A stretch of DNA of 64,000 nucleotides from JBGTFE01 sp049799955 (GCA_049799955.1 JBARIW010000016.1:1-64000), one strand, 5' to 3'. Shown: positions 1 to 8,748, counted from the stretch's first letter. Notes: a model not told the origin generated them from the sequence alone. Program-made: numbers and translations.

Positions 1-36
1 ATCTAAAAAGTTTTTTATAAATTTTTCTAAAAACTA

Positions 37-66
37 TTGACACGGCTTTTCTACGTGTGCTAACGT
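37..66 (+). promoter_or_regulatory. Extended -10 promoter
   Basis: TTGACA (37-42), an 18-bp spacer and TAACGT (61-66) preceded by TG at 58-59 form a sigma-70-like promoter with an extended -10. The same arrangement, including the downstream sequence through ACCGACGAC, recurs at 18735-18764, which supports its being a real conserved unit. An imperfect AT-rich inverted repeat lies just upstream. Confidence 0.6.
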
Positions 67-291
67 AGCTGTCAATTATTAACCGACGACGACAAAGTTT
101 TTGGAGGGATGTTCTAAAGGGTATAAACGGAACATTAATCTTCAAAACAAAAGAATGTTTTCAACAACAGGGTTAACGGGTATTAGTGGTGAGATTTGAT
201 ATTTAATTTCACTTGATAGTTTAACCTTAGACCTAAATTTTGAATGTCTGACGAGCATTATTCGGACAGGAGAAATCTAAGAGGGAACGTT
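67..291 (+). other. Untranslated leader, duplicated in part at 18765-18830
   Basis: This 225-bp stretch follows the promoter at 37-66 and precedes a short possible reading frame. Its first 50-60 bases match the leader after the promoter at 18735 (shared blocks TCAATTA, ACCGACGAC and TGTTCT/AGTTCT-like segments). I see no recognised riboswitch core. It may be a 5' leader or the start of a small RNA ending at the terminator at 464-493. Confidence 0.35.
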
Positions 292-459
292 ATGTCGGAT
301 GACTCCCGCTTTGTAGTAAAGCGATTATACAAAATCTCAAATTCGGAAACTTCCACGAAAGTTTTTCGGCATTATCCGTGCGGGGTTGAAAGTGCGGCTG
401 CATTTTCGGGAAACACAGCCCGGGGCGAAGAAAACAAAAGAAGAGATAAAAAATTTTAG
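292..459 (+). CDS. Possible 55-aa small protein
   Basis: A short frame starts at ATG 292, chosen because GAGGG lies six bases upstream; the earlier in-frame ATG at 244 has no ribosome-binding site. The product is hydrophilic and basic at the C-terminus (GEENKRRDKKF) with no signal peptide or recognisable domain. It ends just before a strong intrinsic terminator and is preceded by a promoter at 37-66, so it could be the only product of a roughly 430-nt transcript. Equally, the transcript could be a non-coding RNA and the frame fortuitous. Confidence 0.35.
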   Translation: MSDDSRFVVKRLYKISNSETSTKVFRHYPCGVESAAAFSGNTARGEENKRRDKKF

Positions 460-463
460 GAGA

Positions 464-493
464 GGCTGATTACTGCGGGTAATCGGCTTTTTT
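464..493 (+). terminator. Intrinsic terminator
   Basis: A 10-bp stem, GGCTGATTAC paired with GTAATCGGCT, has a 5-base loop and runs into six T residues. It closes the transcript that starts near position 70. Confidence 0.8.
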
Positions 494-529
494 GTTATTT
501 GTATGGAAAGATAAAAAGCTTGTTTAGGT

Positions 530-597
530 AAGATGAACCAAACAGAAAAGCTCAGGTAATGACAGCAATCATTAACTGAGCCGATTCGGTTCATCTT
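530..597. repeat. Nested inverted repeat, unit 1
   Basis: The outer arms AAGATGAACC (530-539) and GGTTCATCTT (588-597) are perfect complements. Inside lies a second hairpin, CTCAGGTAATGA (551-562) with TCATTAACTGAG (569-580), one mismatch. There is no T tract, so it is not an ordinary terminator. A second nested palindrome follows two bases later. Confidence 0.65.
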
Positions 598-599
598 TA

Positions 600-662
600 G
601 GAAACGGAATGTTTCAAAAGATGCGACCTGCTTAATTCTGCATCCTAACTCATTCCGTTTCC
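600..662. repeat. Nested inverted repeat, unit 2
   Basis: The 12-bp arms GGAAACGGAATG (600-611) and CATTCCGTTTCC (651-662) are perfect, enclosing a smaller GATGC/GCATC hairpin (620-624 with 640-644). It adjoins unit 1. Together they form a two-headed structured element just upstream of the gene at 769. Nothing else is seen between 494 and 768. Confidence 0.65.
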
Positions 663-768
663 ATAAATCAAGCCAAAAACAAATCAATCAGTATTTGCCA
701 GCCATATTTTGCGGATGGTGAATTGGATTTGTTGTCTGCGGTCGAAAATAAAATCATGGAGTAAAAAT

Positions 769-1569
769 ATGAAGATAAATTTACTTGTTTTAATTAATGT
801 TATTTGTTGTTCCTTATCGGTTTATGCACAAGGTGACCTTGAGCTTTTTATCGGTTATTCCAGACAACGGATTGAAACCGAGAGATTTAAGGAGTTTGAG
901 CGCTACGCCGGATTAACTCCAGCGCAGGTTCAAACCAATTTTGGCGCCACACAAGCTCAATTGGATGAAGGCTTTAAGGATACTTATCGTGCTGCGCGAA
1001 ACTTAAACGGCGTTAATGCTTCAGCAACTTATTATTTTAACGGCGGATTTGGAATAACAGGCGATTTTGCCTATCACTTTGCGGACGAAGTTCGGCAGAC
1101 CCCTAGTAATCCAATCTTTTTTGAAGATTTTACTCGCTCCCGGCGACGAAGCTTAACTTTTGTCGGAGGTCCGCAGTACAAATTTAACAAAACTTCCAAA
1201 ATTCAGTCTTTCGTCCGCGCTTTATTTGGAATTACCCGTCAGAAAAATCGCTCAAGTCAATTTTTTAACAGTGTAGGCGGAACTAATCCGGGCGGGACGA
1301 ATCAACCGATTGAAACGACACGTCTGGAAGACAATTTTACGGCGCTTACTGCGGGCTTTGGCGGCGGGATTGACGTAAAAATCAGCACACATCTTGCTAT
1401 TCGCGTTATTCAAGTTGATTATTTGGCGACATTCGCTCGTAGTCGTGACGCAAGCTTAATATCGCCGACCATTGGAGGAAATGGCGGCGTTAGTCTGGGA
1501 CAAACGAGTTTCAATAATTCCCGGCGTGACAATTTTCGTTTCTCATTCGGTATTGTGTTTCAAAAATAA
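769..1569 (+). CDS. Outer-membrane beta-barrel protein
   Basis: The 266-residue product starts at ATG 769, preceded by GGAG at seven bases; an upstream TTG start would add a stretch with no signal peptide. Residues 1-20 (MKINLLVL...VYAQ) form a signal peptide. The rest alternates short amphipathic strands and glycine-rich turns (for example YYFNGGFGITGDFAYHF) and ends in RFSFGIVFQK, with the aromatic, alternating C-terminus typical of OmpA-like or Omp_b-brl barrels. It probably sits in the outer membrane; its role is unknown. The larger secreted protein 55 bases downstream may be co-transcribed. Confidence 0.7.
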   Translation: MKINLLVLINVICCSLSVYAQGDLELFIGYSRQRIETERFKEFERYAGLTPAQVQTNFGATQAQLDEGFKDTYRAARNLNGVNASATYYFNGGFGITGDFAYHFADEVRQTPSNPIFFEDFTRSRRRSLTFVGGPQYKFNKTSKIQSFVRALFGITRQKNRSSQFFNSVGGTNPGGTNQPIETTRLEDNFTALTAGFGGGIDVKISTHLAIRVIQVDYLATFARSRDASLISPTIGGNGGVSLGQTSFNNSRRDNFRFSFGIVFQK

Positions 1570-1623
1570 ATATTGTGACTGTCTAAGTCGGCAACTGATG
1601 CTCACCGAAGATAAGGAGATAAA

Positions 1624-4600
1624 ATGATTAGATTTCTGTTATTTATATCATCGAAAAGATTATTTATACTTTTTACAGCCGCCCTGCTTGCGGTGATAGC
1701 TTTATCAGGAAATGCGCGGGCTGGAAACGGCACCTTCAAGAATGGGGTATACGATTTCTGCATTTCAGTAAGATTTAATGCGACTCCAGCCCAGCTTCAG
1801 CGGATTCGTGAGGTATTTGAAGAGGGTAATAAAGTATTTGCGGATGCCCTTGACGGACAGCAACGCTTCGGCACAATTCATATTGTAAATAATAGCGGTG
1901 CATCGCAGACCGCCGAGTACTGGATTAATCAAGGACGAGGCAGGGCGTTTGCAACATATGGAAAATATGGTGTTCGAGGCGAACATATAAACCTGTTTTT
2001 TGCCAGCGATTTTCAAGGCGTAAAAGGAGCGGGCGGAGATGCTTATACAATTGCCCATGAGCACTCTCACCATGCATTCGGGTTGGGCGATGAGTACAAA
2101 GGACCGGGTAAGCCGTGTAGTATGGCTATTCCAATCTGTGCCTACTGTGAAGATCCTATGAATCATTCCCCCACGCTCAACTTTTCTCTGATGGATAATT
2201 ACAAAACACGAGGTGGGAGATTTAACGGCGGAATGATATATACGCTCAATGAGTTTTGCGTTGCGAGCAATCATGACCTAAATCATGATACTGACCAGGA
2301 CATCATTAATCACGGTAAATCATGCTGGCAGACAATTGCCGATCACCCAAAACGAGGCGCAACTCATCCAATGGGACTACCGATTGATGCCCCGCCGGTC
2401 GTATCCGCTCCAACTTTTCATGACGAGGCTGGAGACTTGCATGTCATGCTGCTGTTAGATCGGTCGGGCAGTATGAGTTCGGATCAGCGACTGGTCTTTG
2501 CCAAGCTTGGTGGGAACCTGTTTGCGGATTTCATACGCACTGGTGATGGTCTTGGAGTTTCATCCTTTGCGGATTCCGGAACTGTAAATTTTCCACTCAC
2601 TACCGTAACAGATTCGTCTGTCCGTTCGGCAGCTAAAGCGGCAATCAATTCATTAAACGCTAGTGGCAGCACCAATATCGGGGGCGGATTGCTAACCGCA
2701 GTGGGACAAATTACCTCCCAGCCCAACCGTTCATGCAACGAGGTTATTGTTTTACTCAGCGACGGGGATCACAACGTAGGAACGCCGCCATCAGCTGTTA
2801 TTGAGCAATTACAAGACGCTGGCGTTACTGTTCTGACAATAGGGGTCGGGTCGGGTATTTCAGCTTCGGGAGAAGCTACACTGCAAAATATCGCTAATCA
2901 AACGGGTGGCAAATACTATAGAGTTTCCGGCGCTTTCAGCTTGGTGGGAGTTTTCCTTCGATTAGTAATGGAAAGTATCGGTAACGGATTGATCGCACAT
3001 GCGCCGATATCGTTGAATTCGTTTCAGGCAAATGAAATACCGGTCACCATTGAGCCGGGAGCGGCAAATTCTACCTTTGCGGTCACTTTTGCCGATTCCT
3101 CCGATAATATAACTTTGTCGTTGCGAACCCCATCCGGGATTATAATTACTGAGGCTAATGCGGGAACCAATCCAAATATCCAATTCATTTCTGGACCAAA
3201 CAGTAAGGCATTTCAAATCAATGCGCCGGAGGCAGGTAACTGGACGATGATAGTAACCGCAGGAACAATTAACACAGGCGCTATAGAGGCTTTTGCTTTC
3301 ATAGATCACGATGGTGTTCAACTCAACGCTTCGGTTACCGACGACACCGTGGTATCCCCGAACGTGATAGAAATTCAAGCTAGCCCGACATTTAAAGGAC
3401 AAAGGGTAATGTGCTCCACGATGTCCAAGACACTCTTTGGTGAGGATATTAACATACCGACCTTAAAAAGGAATAGTGTAGTTTGTCCAACAATTACCGG
3501 AACTGTTACTCGTCCTGGCGGTATTGCCGTGGCGATTTCGCTTTTTGACGATGGACTTGCTATTCATAATGATGCGGAGGCTGACGACGGCATCTATTCT
3601 ACACGCTTTAATAATTATCAAGGCAACGGCACGTATACTTTTGATTTGACGGCTGTTGTTGTCAACGGCGTAACCTATCCTGGTGAAAATTTGTTTTCAT
3701 CAGAACCCTCTAATTCAGAGGCAGTACCTCCGTTCACCCGATCAGCTAGTACAACTACGGTCGTTACGGGAGTTACAACGGCTCCGCATATTATCGGAAT
3801 AAGCCCGGCTCAAGGAAATCGCGGGCAAACACTCAACGTTACGATTACGGGTGAAAATACAAATTTTGTTAACGGGACTTCCGTTGCCAACTTTAGCGGC
3901 TCGGGAATTGCGGTTAACAGCACAACTGTAAATTCTACGACTTCCGCAACTATTAACATCACGATTGCGCCGGACGCAGCATTAACGTTTCGCGACGTGA
4001 TCGTTACGACAGACAGTGAAGTAGCATCAAACTTGAGCAGTTTTCAAATTTTACCGGCTTTGAACATCCCGCCGGTTTGCTCTAATGCACGCCCCAGTGT
4101 TGCGGTTATCAAGCCGCCTAACCGCAGTTTTGTTCCGGTTAGCATTTTAGGCGTGGTCGATCCTGACAATGATCCGGTGACTATCGGCATTACGACAATA
4201 CGTCAGGATGAGCCGGTTGACCATATCGGTGACGGCAGTTTTGTGCCTGATTCCGTTATTAACGGCTCAATGGCTCAGGTTCGCGCGGAAAGTATTCTTG
4301 GAACGGTTGTCGTCGGCGGAACTACTTATGTCGGCAACGGGCGCTTTTATCATATCAGCTTTACAGCCACTGATACTTCAGGCAATAGTTGTGCGGGAAT
4401 TGTCAAAGTTGCCGTTCCGCATACGCAAACTGCAACACCTATCGATGGCGGTCCTCTTTTCAATTCGGTTACGGCGCAACCCGCAAGATTTTCGGATTTT
4501 GATGGTGACAGAAAAACTGATCTTTCAGTTTTTCGACAAGGCGACTGGTACATAAACAATACTTTCAACGGACAAGTGCAATTCATTCATTTCGGCTTGC

Positions 4601-5271
4601 CGAGCGACAAAATCGTTCCGGCAGATTACGATGGCGACGGAAAAACCGACATTGCCGTTTTTAGGGATGGAGACTGGTATTTGTTAGGTTCGACCGGCGG
4701 TATAACGGTTCGGCATTTCGGACTCGCCGGAGATATTCCGGTTCCGGCTGATTACGACGGTGACGGCAAGGACGATTTAGCCGTTTTTCGTCAAGGAGTT
4801 TGGTATCTCTTACAAAGCTCAAGAGGATTTGCCGTCAGTTGGTTTGGGCTTAGTTCTGATAAACCAATACCAGCTGATTACGATGGAGATGGAAAATCCG
4901 ACATCGCCGTTTATCGAGAAGGAGCCTGGTATTTGTTGAGAAGCTCGCAAGGCTTTTCTGTCATCCAATTCGGTCTTCCAAGTGATAAGCCGGTTCCATC
5001 AGATTATGATGGTGATGGAAAATCCGATGTTGCCGTATTTCGGGATGGAGTTTGGTACTTGCTAAGAAGCTCTCAGGGAAGCTCTGCCTTTCAATTTGGG
5101 CTGGCAGGCGACATTCCGGCACCGGCTGATTATAGTGGAGACGGAAAAGCTGAAATCGGCGTTTTTCGTCAAGGAGATTGGTATACTCTGAACATTTCAA
5201 ATGGTCAGTTCAATATTACGAGGTTTGGTATGTCAGATGATAAGCCGATTCCTTCCGCTTTCGTGCCGTAA
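1624..5271 (+). CDS. Secreted CLCA-like metalloprotease with vWA and FG-GAP repeats
   Basis: The 1215-residue protein has AAGGAG seven bases before its ATG and a signal anchor/peptide at about residues 10-33. Residues 145-157 carry HEHSHHAFGLGDE, which fits the zinc motif HExxHxxxGxxDE known from CLCA metalloproteases. A von Willebrand A domain follows (about 272-450) with a complete MIDAS, D279-x-S-x-S. CLCA proteins have this same protease-vWA order. The middle holds beta-sandwich modules, including an IPT/TIG-like one near 710-800. From about 957 to the end there are six FG-GAP/VCBS-like repeats (DYDGDGK.D.AVFR..WYLL), which usually bind calcium and form a propeller. It is probably secreted and may process or bind surface or host proteins; the substrate is unknown. 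Confidence 0.75.
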   Translation: MIRFLLFISSKRLFILFTAALLAVIALSGNARAGNGTFKNGVYDFCISVRFNATPAQLQRIREVFEEGNKVFADALDGQQRFGTIHIVNNSGASQTAEYWINQGRGRAFATYGKYGVRGEHINLFFASDFQGVKGAGGDAYTIAHEHSHHAFGLGDEYKGPGKPCSMAIPICAYCEDPMNHSPTLNFSLMDNYKTRGGRFNGGMIYTLNEFCVASNHDLNHDTDQDIINHGKSCWQTIADHPKRGATHPMGLPIDAPPVVSAPTFHDEAGDLHVMLLLDRSGSMSSDQRLVFAKLGGNLFADFIRTGDGLGVSSFADSGTVNFPLTTVTDSSVRSAAKAAINSLNASGSTNIGGGLLTAVGQITSQPNRSCNEVIVLLSDGDHNVGTPPSAVIEQLQDAGVTVLTIGVGSGISASGEATLQNIANQTGGKYYRVSGAFSLVGVFLRLVMESIGNGLIAHAPISLNSFQANEIPVTIEPGAANSTFAVTFADSSDNITLSLRTPSGIIITEANAGTNPNIQFISGPNSKAFQINAPEAGNWTMIVTAGTINTGAIEAFAFIDHDGVQLNASVTDDTVVSPNVIEIQASPTFKGQRVMCSTMSKTLFGEDINIPTLKRNSVVCPTITGTVTRPGGIAVAISLFDDGLAIHNDAEADDGIYSTRFNNYQGNGTYTFDLTAVVVNGVTYPGENLFSSEPSNSEAVPPFTRSASTTTVVTGVTTAPHIIGISPAQGNRGQTLNVTITGENTNFVNGTSVANFSGSGIAVNSTTVNSTTSATINITIAPDAALTFRDVIVTTDSEVASNLSSFQILPALNIPPVCSNARPSVAVIKPPNRSFVPVSILGVVDPDNDPVTIGITTIRQDEPVDHIGDGSFVPDSVINGSMAQVRAESILGTVVVGGTTYVGNGRFYHISFTATDTSGNSCAGIVKVAVPHTQTATPIDGGPLFNSVTAQPARFSDFDGDRKTDLSVFRQGDWYINNTFNGQVQFIHFGLPSDKIVPADYDGDGKTDIAVFRDGDWYLLGSTGGITVRHFGLAGDIPVPADYDGDGKDDLAVFRQGVWYLLQSSRGFAVSWFGLSSDKPIPADYDGDGKSDIAVYREGAWYLLRSSQGFSVIQFGLPSDKPVPSDYDGDGKSDVAVFRDGVWYLLRSSQGSSAFQFGLAGDIPAPADYSGDGKAEIGVFRQGDWYTLNISNGQFNITRFGMSDDKPIPSAFVP

Positions 5272-5315
5272 ATTGAAAACTTCAGAAGATCTTGAGTAAA
5301 GCTCAGAAGGGATGA

Positions 5316-5513
5316 AAACTGCCGGGTGGCAATCATTCAAAGATGGTAATAGTCGATGACAGTCTTTGTTATATCGGTTCGGATAATGCCTACCCGTCTT
5401 TTAATCAGGAGTTTGGAATCTGGATTGACGACCAACCGTCAATCCAGTCCTTAATAACTAATTACTGGGACGGCTTATCGTTATTTATCAATAATCAGCA
5501 AAACGTTTCTTAG
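5316..5513 (+). pseudogene. C-terminal fragment of a phospholipase D family protein
   Basis: The open frame has no start and follows an in-frame TGA at 5313. It reads HSKMVIVDD, then YIGSDNAYPSFNQEFG, then NYWDGL, and stops at 5511-5513. This is the second HKD motif (H-x-K-x4-D) and following GS/N-E-G region of the PLD superfamily, with the N-terminal half missing. It is not a copy of the intact PLD gene at 55864, whose second motif differs. It is taken to be a remnant left by insertion or deletion between the flanking secreted-protein genes. Confidence 0.7.
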
Positions 5514-5561
5514 GAATCGAGAGAAAGCGTTCAAAGAAAGCATTAAAAGGAGTTTAATAAA

Positions 5562-6023
5562 ATGAGTAAAGAAAAATCAGAAAGCGAAGCTTTAGGCGAA
5601 CCCGGCAACCGCCAGAAACTAACGAAAAAAACGCGGAATGCGGCGACAAAACATCAAACAGCTACGGAAACCACCGCAAACGAGCCAAGATATGATGTTC
5701 CGTTCGGTCGGACTCCGGATCAAGAAAATCCGAAATTCAAGAACTTTGCGGCATCATTTCACATTGTTTTTACCGTTTTGCTATTCGCTTTCTCGACAAT
5801 AGCGGTCATGTCCCAACGGGTAATCATCAATCTCAGCACGGAAGACCCCGCTTTTCCAAACAATACAAATATCCACCAAGCCGAAGGTACGATGCCCGGC
5901 TGGCTAACGGCACATCCCGTGCAACCTGGCGTTTGCAGCGGGGCTGATTGCCGTCCAATCGAAAGATGGTCAACCGGCTTCATGGTTTTTTACCGGCAAC
6001 GGGGGCAGGTCTTCGCTGGGTAG
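5562..6023 (+). CDS. Calx-beta surface protein, N-terminal part (frameshifted)
   Basis: The start has AAGGAG upstream. The first 65 residues are charged and low-complexity, followed by a hydrophobic segment (about 66-85, FHIVFTVLLFAFSTIAVMSQ) that may be a late signal peptide or anchor. After RPIERWSTGFMVF the frame leaves the conserved sequence and stops at 6023. The natural continuation (FLPATGAGLRWVEL) is in the -1 frame, joined at the T6 tract 5986-5991; seven Ts would restore one 520-residue protein. This is a homopolymer consensus error, a phase-variable site, or a genuine disruption. Confidence 0.65.
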   Translation: MSKEKSESEALGEPGNRQKLTKKTRNAATKHQTATETTANEPRYDVPFGRTPDQENPKFKNFAASFHIVFTVLLFAFSTIAVMSQRVIINLSTEDPAFPNNTNIHQAEGTMPGWLTAHPVQPGVCSGADCRPIERWSTGFMVFYRQRGQVFAG

Positions 6024-7135
6024 AATTAAATGCATTTACCAATTCAATGATCTATCAGAGCCTCTGCATGACAAACGGCGAATCGTTTGATTATTCGTTC
6101 CTGCATCGCGGGCGAACAAGCCCAACTGTAGCTGACGTGGCACAGTTTCGGCTGGGAATTCCAATAGGGCTTCCTGCCGGCTCAAAGCCCGCCGATTCTT
6201 ATAGTTTCTCAATCGTGCAAGTCTCTACTACAAATAACGGAACCGTCACGGCGGCGCCAACCGGCAGCGGAACAATCAACGCGCCAGCCGTTGCAGGGAA
6301 CGGCTGGGTTCGATACTCAGGTACGTACACTTATACGGGAACAACTCAGGTCGTTAATATCGGCTTTGTTGCAATCAGTACGGCGAGCGGCAATCTAAGC
6401 TTTGGAAATCTTATCGACGATTGGCATATCACGCTTAGCCCTTACCTAGAATTTTTGCCAGCAAGTGCCTCAGGCAATGAAGGTTCTTCCGGTAGCAATA
6501 ACACGCCGCCGAATCGTCCGGCAATCCTAGTCAGCGGAACGGTAACTACACCAGTAACGGTAACTTTTCAAGTTACGGGCGGCTCGGCTACTATCGGCGT
6601 TGATTATAGCTTGACCGAACCTTTTCAGGCGGGAAATATAACTCCGACGGCAACGGTAACGATTCCAGCCGGCACTTATGACGGCACGCCTGCTACGAGT
6701 TTGTTTCCTATTCCGTTCTCAATTGCCCCTGACATAATTTTAGAACCGGATGAAACGGTCGATTTCAATATAGTTTCCGCTCCGGGAACAACAATTGCCA
6801 GCGTAGTCGGCTGCGGGATTGCCCCCATTGTTAACTCAACTTACACGATTTTGAACGATGATTTAGTGACGGCAGCTAACGTGAGTATATCGGGCAGAGT
6901 GCTAACAGTTCAGGGCAATGGAATTGCAAAGGCTCAAGTAATCCTGACAAACTTTCAAGGAAATTCACGATGGGTAAAAACTACCCCGTTCGGTTACTAT
7001 CGTTTCGATGCAGTGCCAGTCGGAGAAGTTTATATCTTGACAGCTTCGGCAAAGCGTTATCAATTTATGCCGCAGGTTGTGTCTGTGAAGGACGAAATTA
7101 CGGACTTGATTATTACATCTCAGGAGGGTAAATAG
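5948..7135 (+). CDS. Calx-beta surface protein, C-terminal part
   Basis: This is the continuation of the preceding frame; its own ATG at 5948 lies inside the upstream part and has no ribosome-binding site, so true coding probably begins near 5990. The first 150 residues are a beta-rich module with WVELNAF and NGESFDYSF, seen in secreted Bacteroidota/Acidobacteriota proteins. A Calx-beta-like domain follows (about 175-305: GSATIGVDY, EPDETVDF, YTILNDD). The last 85 residues are a carboxypeptidase-regulatory-like fold (SGRVLTVQGNGIAKAQVIL, GYYRFDAVPVGEVYILTASA). It is probably extracellular or cell-surface and adhesive in role. Confidence 0.65.
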   Translation: MPSNRKMVNRLHGFLPATGAGLRWVELNAFTNSMIYQSLCMTNGESFDYSFLHRGRTSPTVADVAQFRLGIPIGLPAGSKPADSYSFSIVQVSTTNNGTVTAAPTGSGTINAPAVAGNGWVRYSGTYTYTGTTQVVNIGFVAISTASGNLSFGNLIDDWHITLSPYLEFLPASASGNEGSSGSNNTPPNRPAILVSGTVTTPVTVTFQVTGGSATIGVDYSLTEPFQAGNITPTATVTIPAGTYDGTPATSLFPIPFSIAPDIILEPDETVDFNIVSAPGTTIASVVGCGIAPIVNSTYTILNDDLVTAANVSISGRVLTVQGNGIAKAQVILTNFQGNSRWVKTTPFGYYRFDAVPVGEVYILTASAKRYQFMPQVVSVKDEITDLIITSQEGK

Positions 7136-7452
7136 AAATCTGTCGCAAACAAAAAAATGAAAAATAATTTTGACTGATTAGATTTGCTTTTCTCTTTGCA
7201 TCGTACGGAAAGCTTTAACAAGCGCCTTGTGAACTTCATCAGTTTCAAAAAGGGCAGCAAATTTCTCAGGAGAAATTTCAATTTGCAAAACGATTGTAGA
7301 ATCTGGTTTTGAACGCATTTCAGTCCGATTAGCAGGAAAGAGGCGGAATATCATCAGCCGTGTAGCGAAATGCTTAAACAAATTGAGGATGAAATAAACC
7401 GCGCCCCGTAACAGAGATTGCTGTCTGGCAGGTTTTTGTCAATAAAAACTTC
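7136..7452. other. Intergenic region with one doubtful minus-strand frame
   Basis: Between the Calx-beta gene and the promoter at 7453 the only candidate is a minus-strand frame at 7178-7381, opening with TTG. Its last 40 residues (IVLQIEISPEKFAALFETD...) look coding-like, but no ribosome-binding site or family is recognised. It may be the tail of a decayed gene. I see no terminator or repeat here. Confidence 0.3.
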
Positions 7453-7480
7453 TTTACATTTCCAAAAGCTGTGCTAATAT
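7453..7480 (+). promoter_or_regulatory. Extended -10 promoter
   Basis: TTTACA (7453-7458), a 16-bp spacer and TAATAT (7475-7480) with the extension GTGC immediately before it. The same TGTGCTAA core occurs in the promoters at 37 and 18735. It lies about 100 bp upstream of the ATG at 7580. Confidence 0.55.
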
Positions 7481-7579
7481 TCCGTTTCAAGAATAAAGTT
7501 TTACTCGGCATTTTGCGGTAAGTACATCGGAGAAATTCAACTCTCTGTAACTATCGTTTTTGTTAATTTGGAGAAAGCT

Positions 7580-8359
7580 ATGAAAAACTATAAAAACTGT
7601 CCTAACTGTTTCTGCGTTCAGCCCCAATCAGCTAAACATTGCAATTTATGCCGCCACAGATTTCCGGCAAATATTGTTCGGGAAAATCTCAGGATAATTT
7701 TACTAACCGCTTCTTCTACAGTGGCGCTCGTCATAATCGCAGCAGTTTTCTTTTATTTAGGCAGTGTCTCGAATCAAAGCCTGGCAGCGCCGCCTTTAAA
7801 TCTTCCACCTCAAGCGAAAACGGAGAAACTCGTTCCAGTTCAAACTGAAGTTGCACAGGCAAAAACTCAGCTTATTTTGCCCGAAAAGAAAACTGTTTCG
7901 TCCGACGAGACGGAATTAAGCGAAGATGTGCTCGCCAACGACACGGACGACCTGACTTTATACGAAACCACCGAAAATCTGCCAGCCGCTCTCCAAACCG
8001 ATGAGATTAAAAGAACGGAATATCCCCAAATAAAGGTCAACCCTGTTGATGAAGATATTTCGCAAAATACGGAAAACGAACCAACTGAGGAAGAAACTGA
8101 AGAAAGTGTGGTCAGCGGTTCTAGTGTGCCGAATTATCCCGCTTACCCGAGTTCATCTCCAAATTACACGCCAAACTATACACCGGGAATAAATAATTCG
8201 AGCACCGAATCAACCTATGTGAGAGGCTACGTCCGCAAGGACGGAACTTATGTCGCTCCGTATTATCGCTCGAAGCGCGACAGCACAACATTAAATAATT
8301 GGTCAACTAAAGGAAACATAAATCCATATACCGGAAAACGCGGAAACCGAAAACCCTGA
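7580..8359 (+). CDS. Zinc-ribbon membrane protein
   Basis: The 259-residue protein starts at ATG 7580 (GGAG six bases upstream), rather than a TTG at 7568. An N-terminal zinc ribbon (CPNCFC...CNLCRHRF, residues 7-28) precedes a single transmembrane helix (about 40-62). A long acidic, proline-rich region follows, then a C-terminal motif VRGYVRKDGTYVAPYYRS...NPYTGKRG, which resembles a short motif found near the ends of many secreted proteins. The stop overlaps the start of the next gene (TGATG), implying translational coupling. Its function is unknown; the layout suggests a cytoplasmic metal-binding head and a periplasmic tail. A truncated copy of its 5' end lies at 14841. Confidence 0.6.
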   Translation: MKNYKNCPNCFCVQPQSAKHCNLCRHRFPANIVRENLRIILLTASSTVALVIIAAVFFYLGSVSNQSLAAPPLNLPPQAKTEKLVPVQTEVAQAKTQLILPEKKTVSSDETELSEDVLANDTDDLTLYETTENLPAALQTDEIKRTEYPQIKVNPVDEDISQNTENEPTEEETEESVVSGSSVPNYPAYPSSSPNYTPNYTPGINNSSTESTYVRGYVRKDGTYVAPYYRSKRDSTTLNNWSTKGNINPYTGKRGNRKP

Positions 8360-8748
8360 TGAAAAATTATTTATCAATATTCTGTATTCTTATTATTCTC
8401 GTTTTGGGACTGGCGTGCGGAAATTCGCGCAATACTTCTTCGAGCTACAATCAAAGCGGCAACACAATCAAGCCCTTAGTTTTAAATCCCACCGCTTCGG
8501 CAACACCGGCTACAAATCCTTCTCGTCTGGTTACTGTGCCACCGTCTTCCGCTTCAACCACTGCACCAACGAAAAAACAGTCGAATACAACAGAATCGAA
8601 AACATCGAAAACGCCTAGCCCGGTAACAACGGAAAAACAAATTCCAACTTCAGGAGCGACTGCCCGGTGCCGGGACGGTAGCTTAAGCTACAGCCAGAAT
8701 CGTCGCGGAACTTGCTCTCATCACGGCGGCGTCGCCGAATGGTATTAA
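8359..8748 (+). CDS. Lipoprotein with DUF3761-like C-terminus
   Basis: The 129-residue product has a lipoprotein signal with lipobox LGLAC, the lipidated Cys at about residue 20. A Ser/Thr/Pro-rich linker leads to a compact C-terminal domain, TARCRDGSLSYSQNRRGTC then SHHGGVAEWY, which matches the DUF3761 pattern (two Cys, HGGV and a terminal aromatic). It overlaps the upstream gene by one base and is probably co-translated with it. It should be anchored in the periplasm; the function of DUF3761 is not established. Confidence 0.7.
   Translation: MKNYLSIFCILIILVLGLACGNSRNTSSSYNQSGNTIKPLVLNPTASATPATNPSRLVTVPPSSASTTAPTKKQSNTTESKTSKTPSPVTTEKQIPTSGATARCRDGSLSYSQNRRGTCSHHGGVAEWY

Noticed and set aside
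244..291. Longer start for the small protein at 292
   Set aside because: No ribosome-binding site before ATG 244, while ATG 292 has GAGGG at a good distance.
1..460. Known riboswitch or tmRNA in the leader
   Set aside because: No recognised core (for example cobalamin or c-di-GMP motifs) or tmRNA end was found; called only a leader.
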